Shown one piece after another: positions 63,431 through 64,000 of a DNA stretch of 64,000 nucleotides; the first letter of the stretch is position 1, and every line of letters starts with the position of its first letter. Made by a program: the position numbers and the translations under genes. The notes beneath the pieces are model-generated. The model saw only the letters and a list, made by a program, of their open reading frames with translations, was not told where the DNA came from and ran no database searches. Source of the stretch: Vanilla planifolia (lineage: Eukaryota; Streptophyta; Magnoliopsida; Asparagales; Orchidaceae); the NCBI GenBank assembly GCA_023846275.1, contig CM043874.1:29857630-29921629 (forward strand), in the 5' to 3' direction.

Positions 63431-64000
63431 ACAATTATGGGTGAGAGGGTTCGCATAGGCTTAAGAAAGTCCATATGCTAGGTTATGTCATAATTCATAT
63501 TTACTTACATACATTACAAAAGTAATAAGTATATTTCCATTATCAATGGGGCTTCATGTAATACTATATGCATCATAATATTGTTGAAAGGCATGGTTAT
63601 AGTCATAAATTTTCTTTAAGGACCAACATTGCTTATTGCATAACTAGCTAATAGATAAGGAATCTAAGAAGAAAAGAAATAAGTAGATGTGGCATAGAAT
63701 GTGGATAAAGCATTAATTACATCTTGCCAACAAGAAGTGCTTTAGTGAAGACACATAATGACGTAAAGAATGCTTATAATAAAGATGATGAGTTCAGCTT
63801 AAACAAGTGAGAAACATTTGTGTACTTGAAAAGTCCAAGTGCCTTCTTCCCTTTCTTGTAAACTATTCAAGAATATAATTATGATTTTTCCATTAGGTTT
63901 AAGGTTTTCCATACAAATGTTGTGTGCTTTCTATTTTTTTTTTTTTTTGCATTCTTATGTTCTTTCATTATGTTTGCATATTATAAATCCTTTCTTATAT
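63431..64000. other. non-coding edge of the window
   Basis: AT-rich sequence with no recognisable domain. A homopolymer T-run lies at about 63,934-63,949. Confidence 0.35.

Noticed and set aside
1-64000. tRNA, rRNA or other structural RNA genes
   Set aside because: None was recognised by eye; the only tRNA-related sequences are the short primer-binding-site motifs. A covariance-model scan would be decisive.

Overview
The window is nuclear DNA of a flowering plant. It is strongly AT-rich, has only two recognisable host genes, both with canonical GT...AG splice sites, and is otherwise filled by decayed LTR retrotransposons and repeats derived from them. Nothing bacterial, organellar or CRISPR-like was seen. 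A very GC-rich transmembrane-protein exon (52.6-53.3 kb) inside AT-rich surroundings, next to a second gene of ordinary composition, is the kind of GC bimodality common in monocots. That is suggestive only; the species cannot be named from the sequence.

Layout. 1-7.4 kb: unresolved repeat-like DNA with one copy of a dispersed repeat (called R1 here, 3.3-4.8 kb). 7.5-15.8 kb: a tandem array of about ten ~767-bp units with a four-unit higher-order pattern (A-B-C-D) and recombinant units, ending abruptly at 15.83 kb. 15.84-17.08 kb: reverse-strand Ty3/gypsy reverse transcriptase/RNase H pseudogene, cut off where an LTR-like sequence (17.085-19.662 kb) begins. 19.98-22.03 kb: a second R1 copy. 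22.1-23.1 kb: two primer-binding-site-like sequences and a diverged single relative of the tandem unit, which suggests that the array arose from an LTR. 25.65-32.64 kb: a complete six-exon, 490-residue gene of the ALTERED SEED GERMINATION 1 (ASG1) family on the minus strand, with introns that hold small repeats. 35-39 kb: a forward Ty3/gypsy remnant (gag, integrase, integrase C-terminus). 40.3-43.35 kb: a reverse Ty3/gypsy element with a ~730-bp polypyrimidine tract and a 5' LTR plus primer-binding site, abutting the LTR of a second reverse element (43.36-46.9 kb) with only 5 bp between them. 47.27-48.13 kb: a forward LTR with a primer-binding site but no recognisable coding region. 52.58-53.26 kb: the 3' exon of a heptahelical (PAQR/HHP family) membrane protein, whose 5' exon was not found. 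53.56-55.62 kb: a ~1.02-kb direct duplication. 58.05-61.05 kb: a Ty1/copia pol remnant. 61.7-63.4 kb: a possible third R1 relative.

The two host genes lie about 20 kb apart and nothing in the sequence links their functions. ASG1-like proteins have been connected genetically with germination; HHP proteins are PAQR receptors linked to hormone and sugar responses. All transposon coding regions carry multiple stops and frameshifts and have lost catalytic motifs, so no element here looks autonomous.
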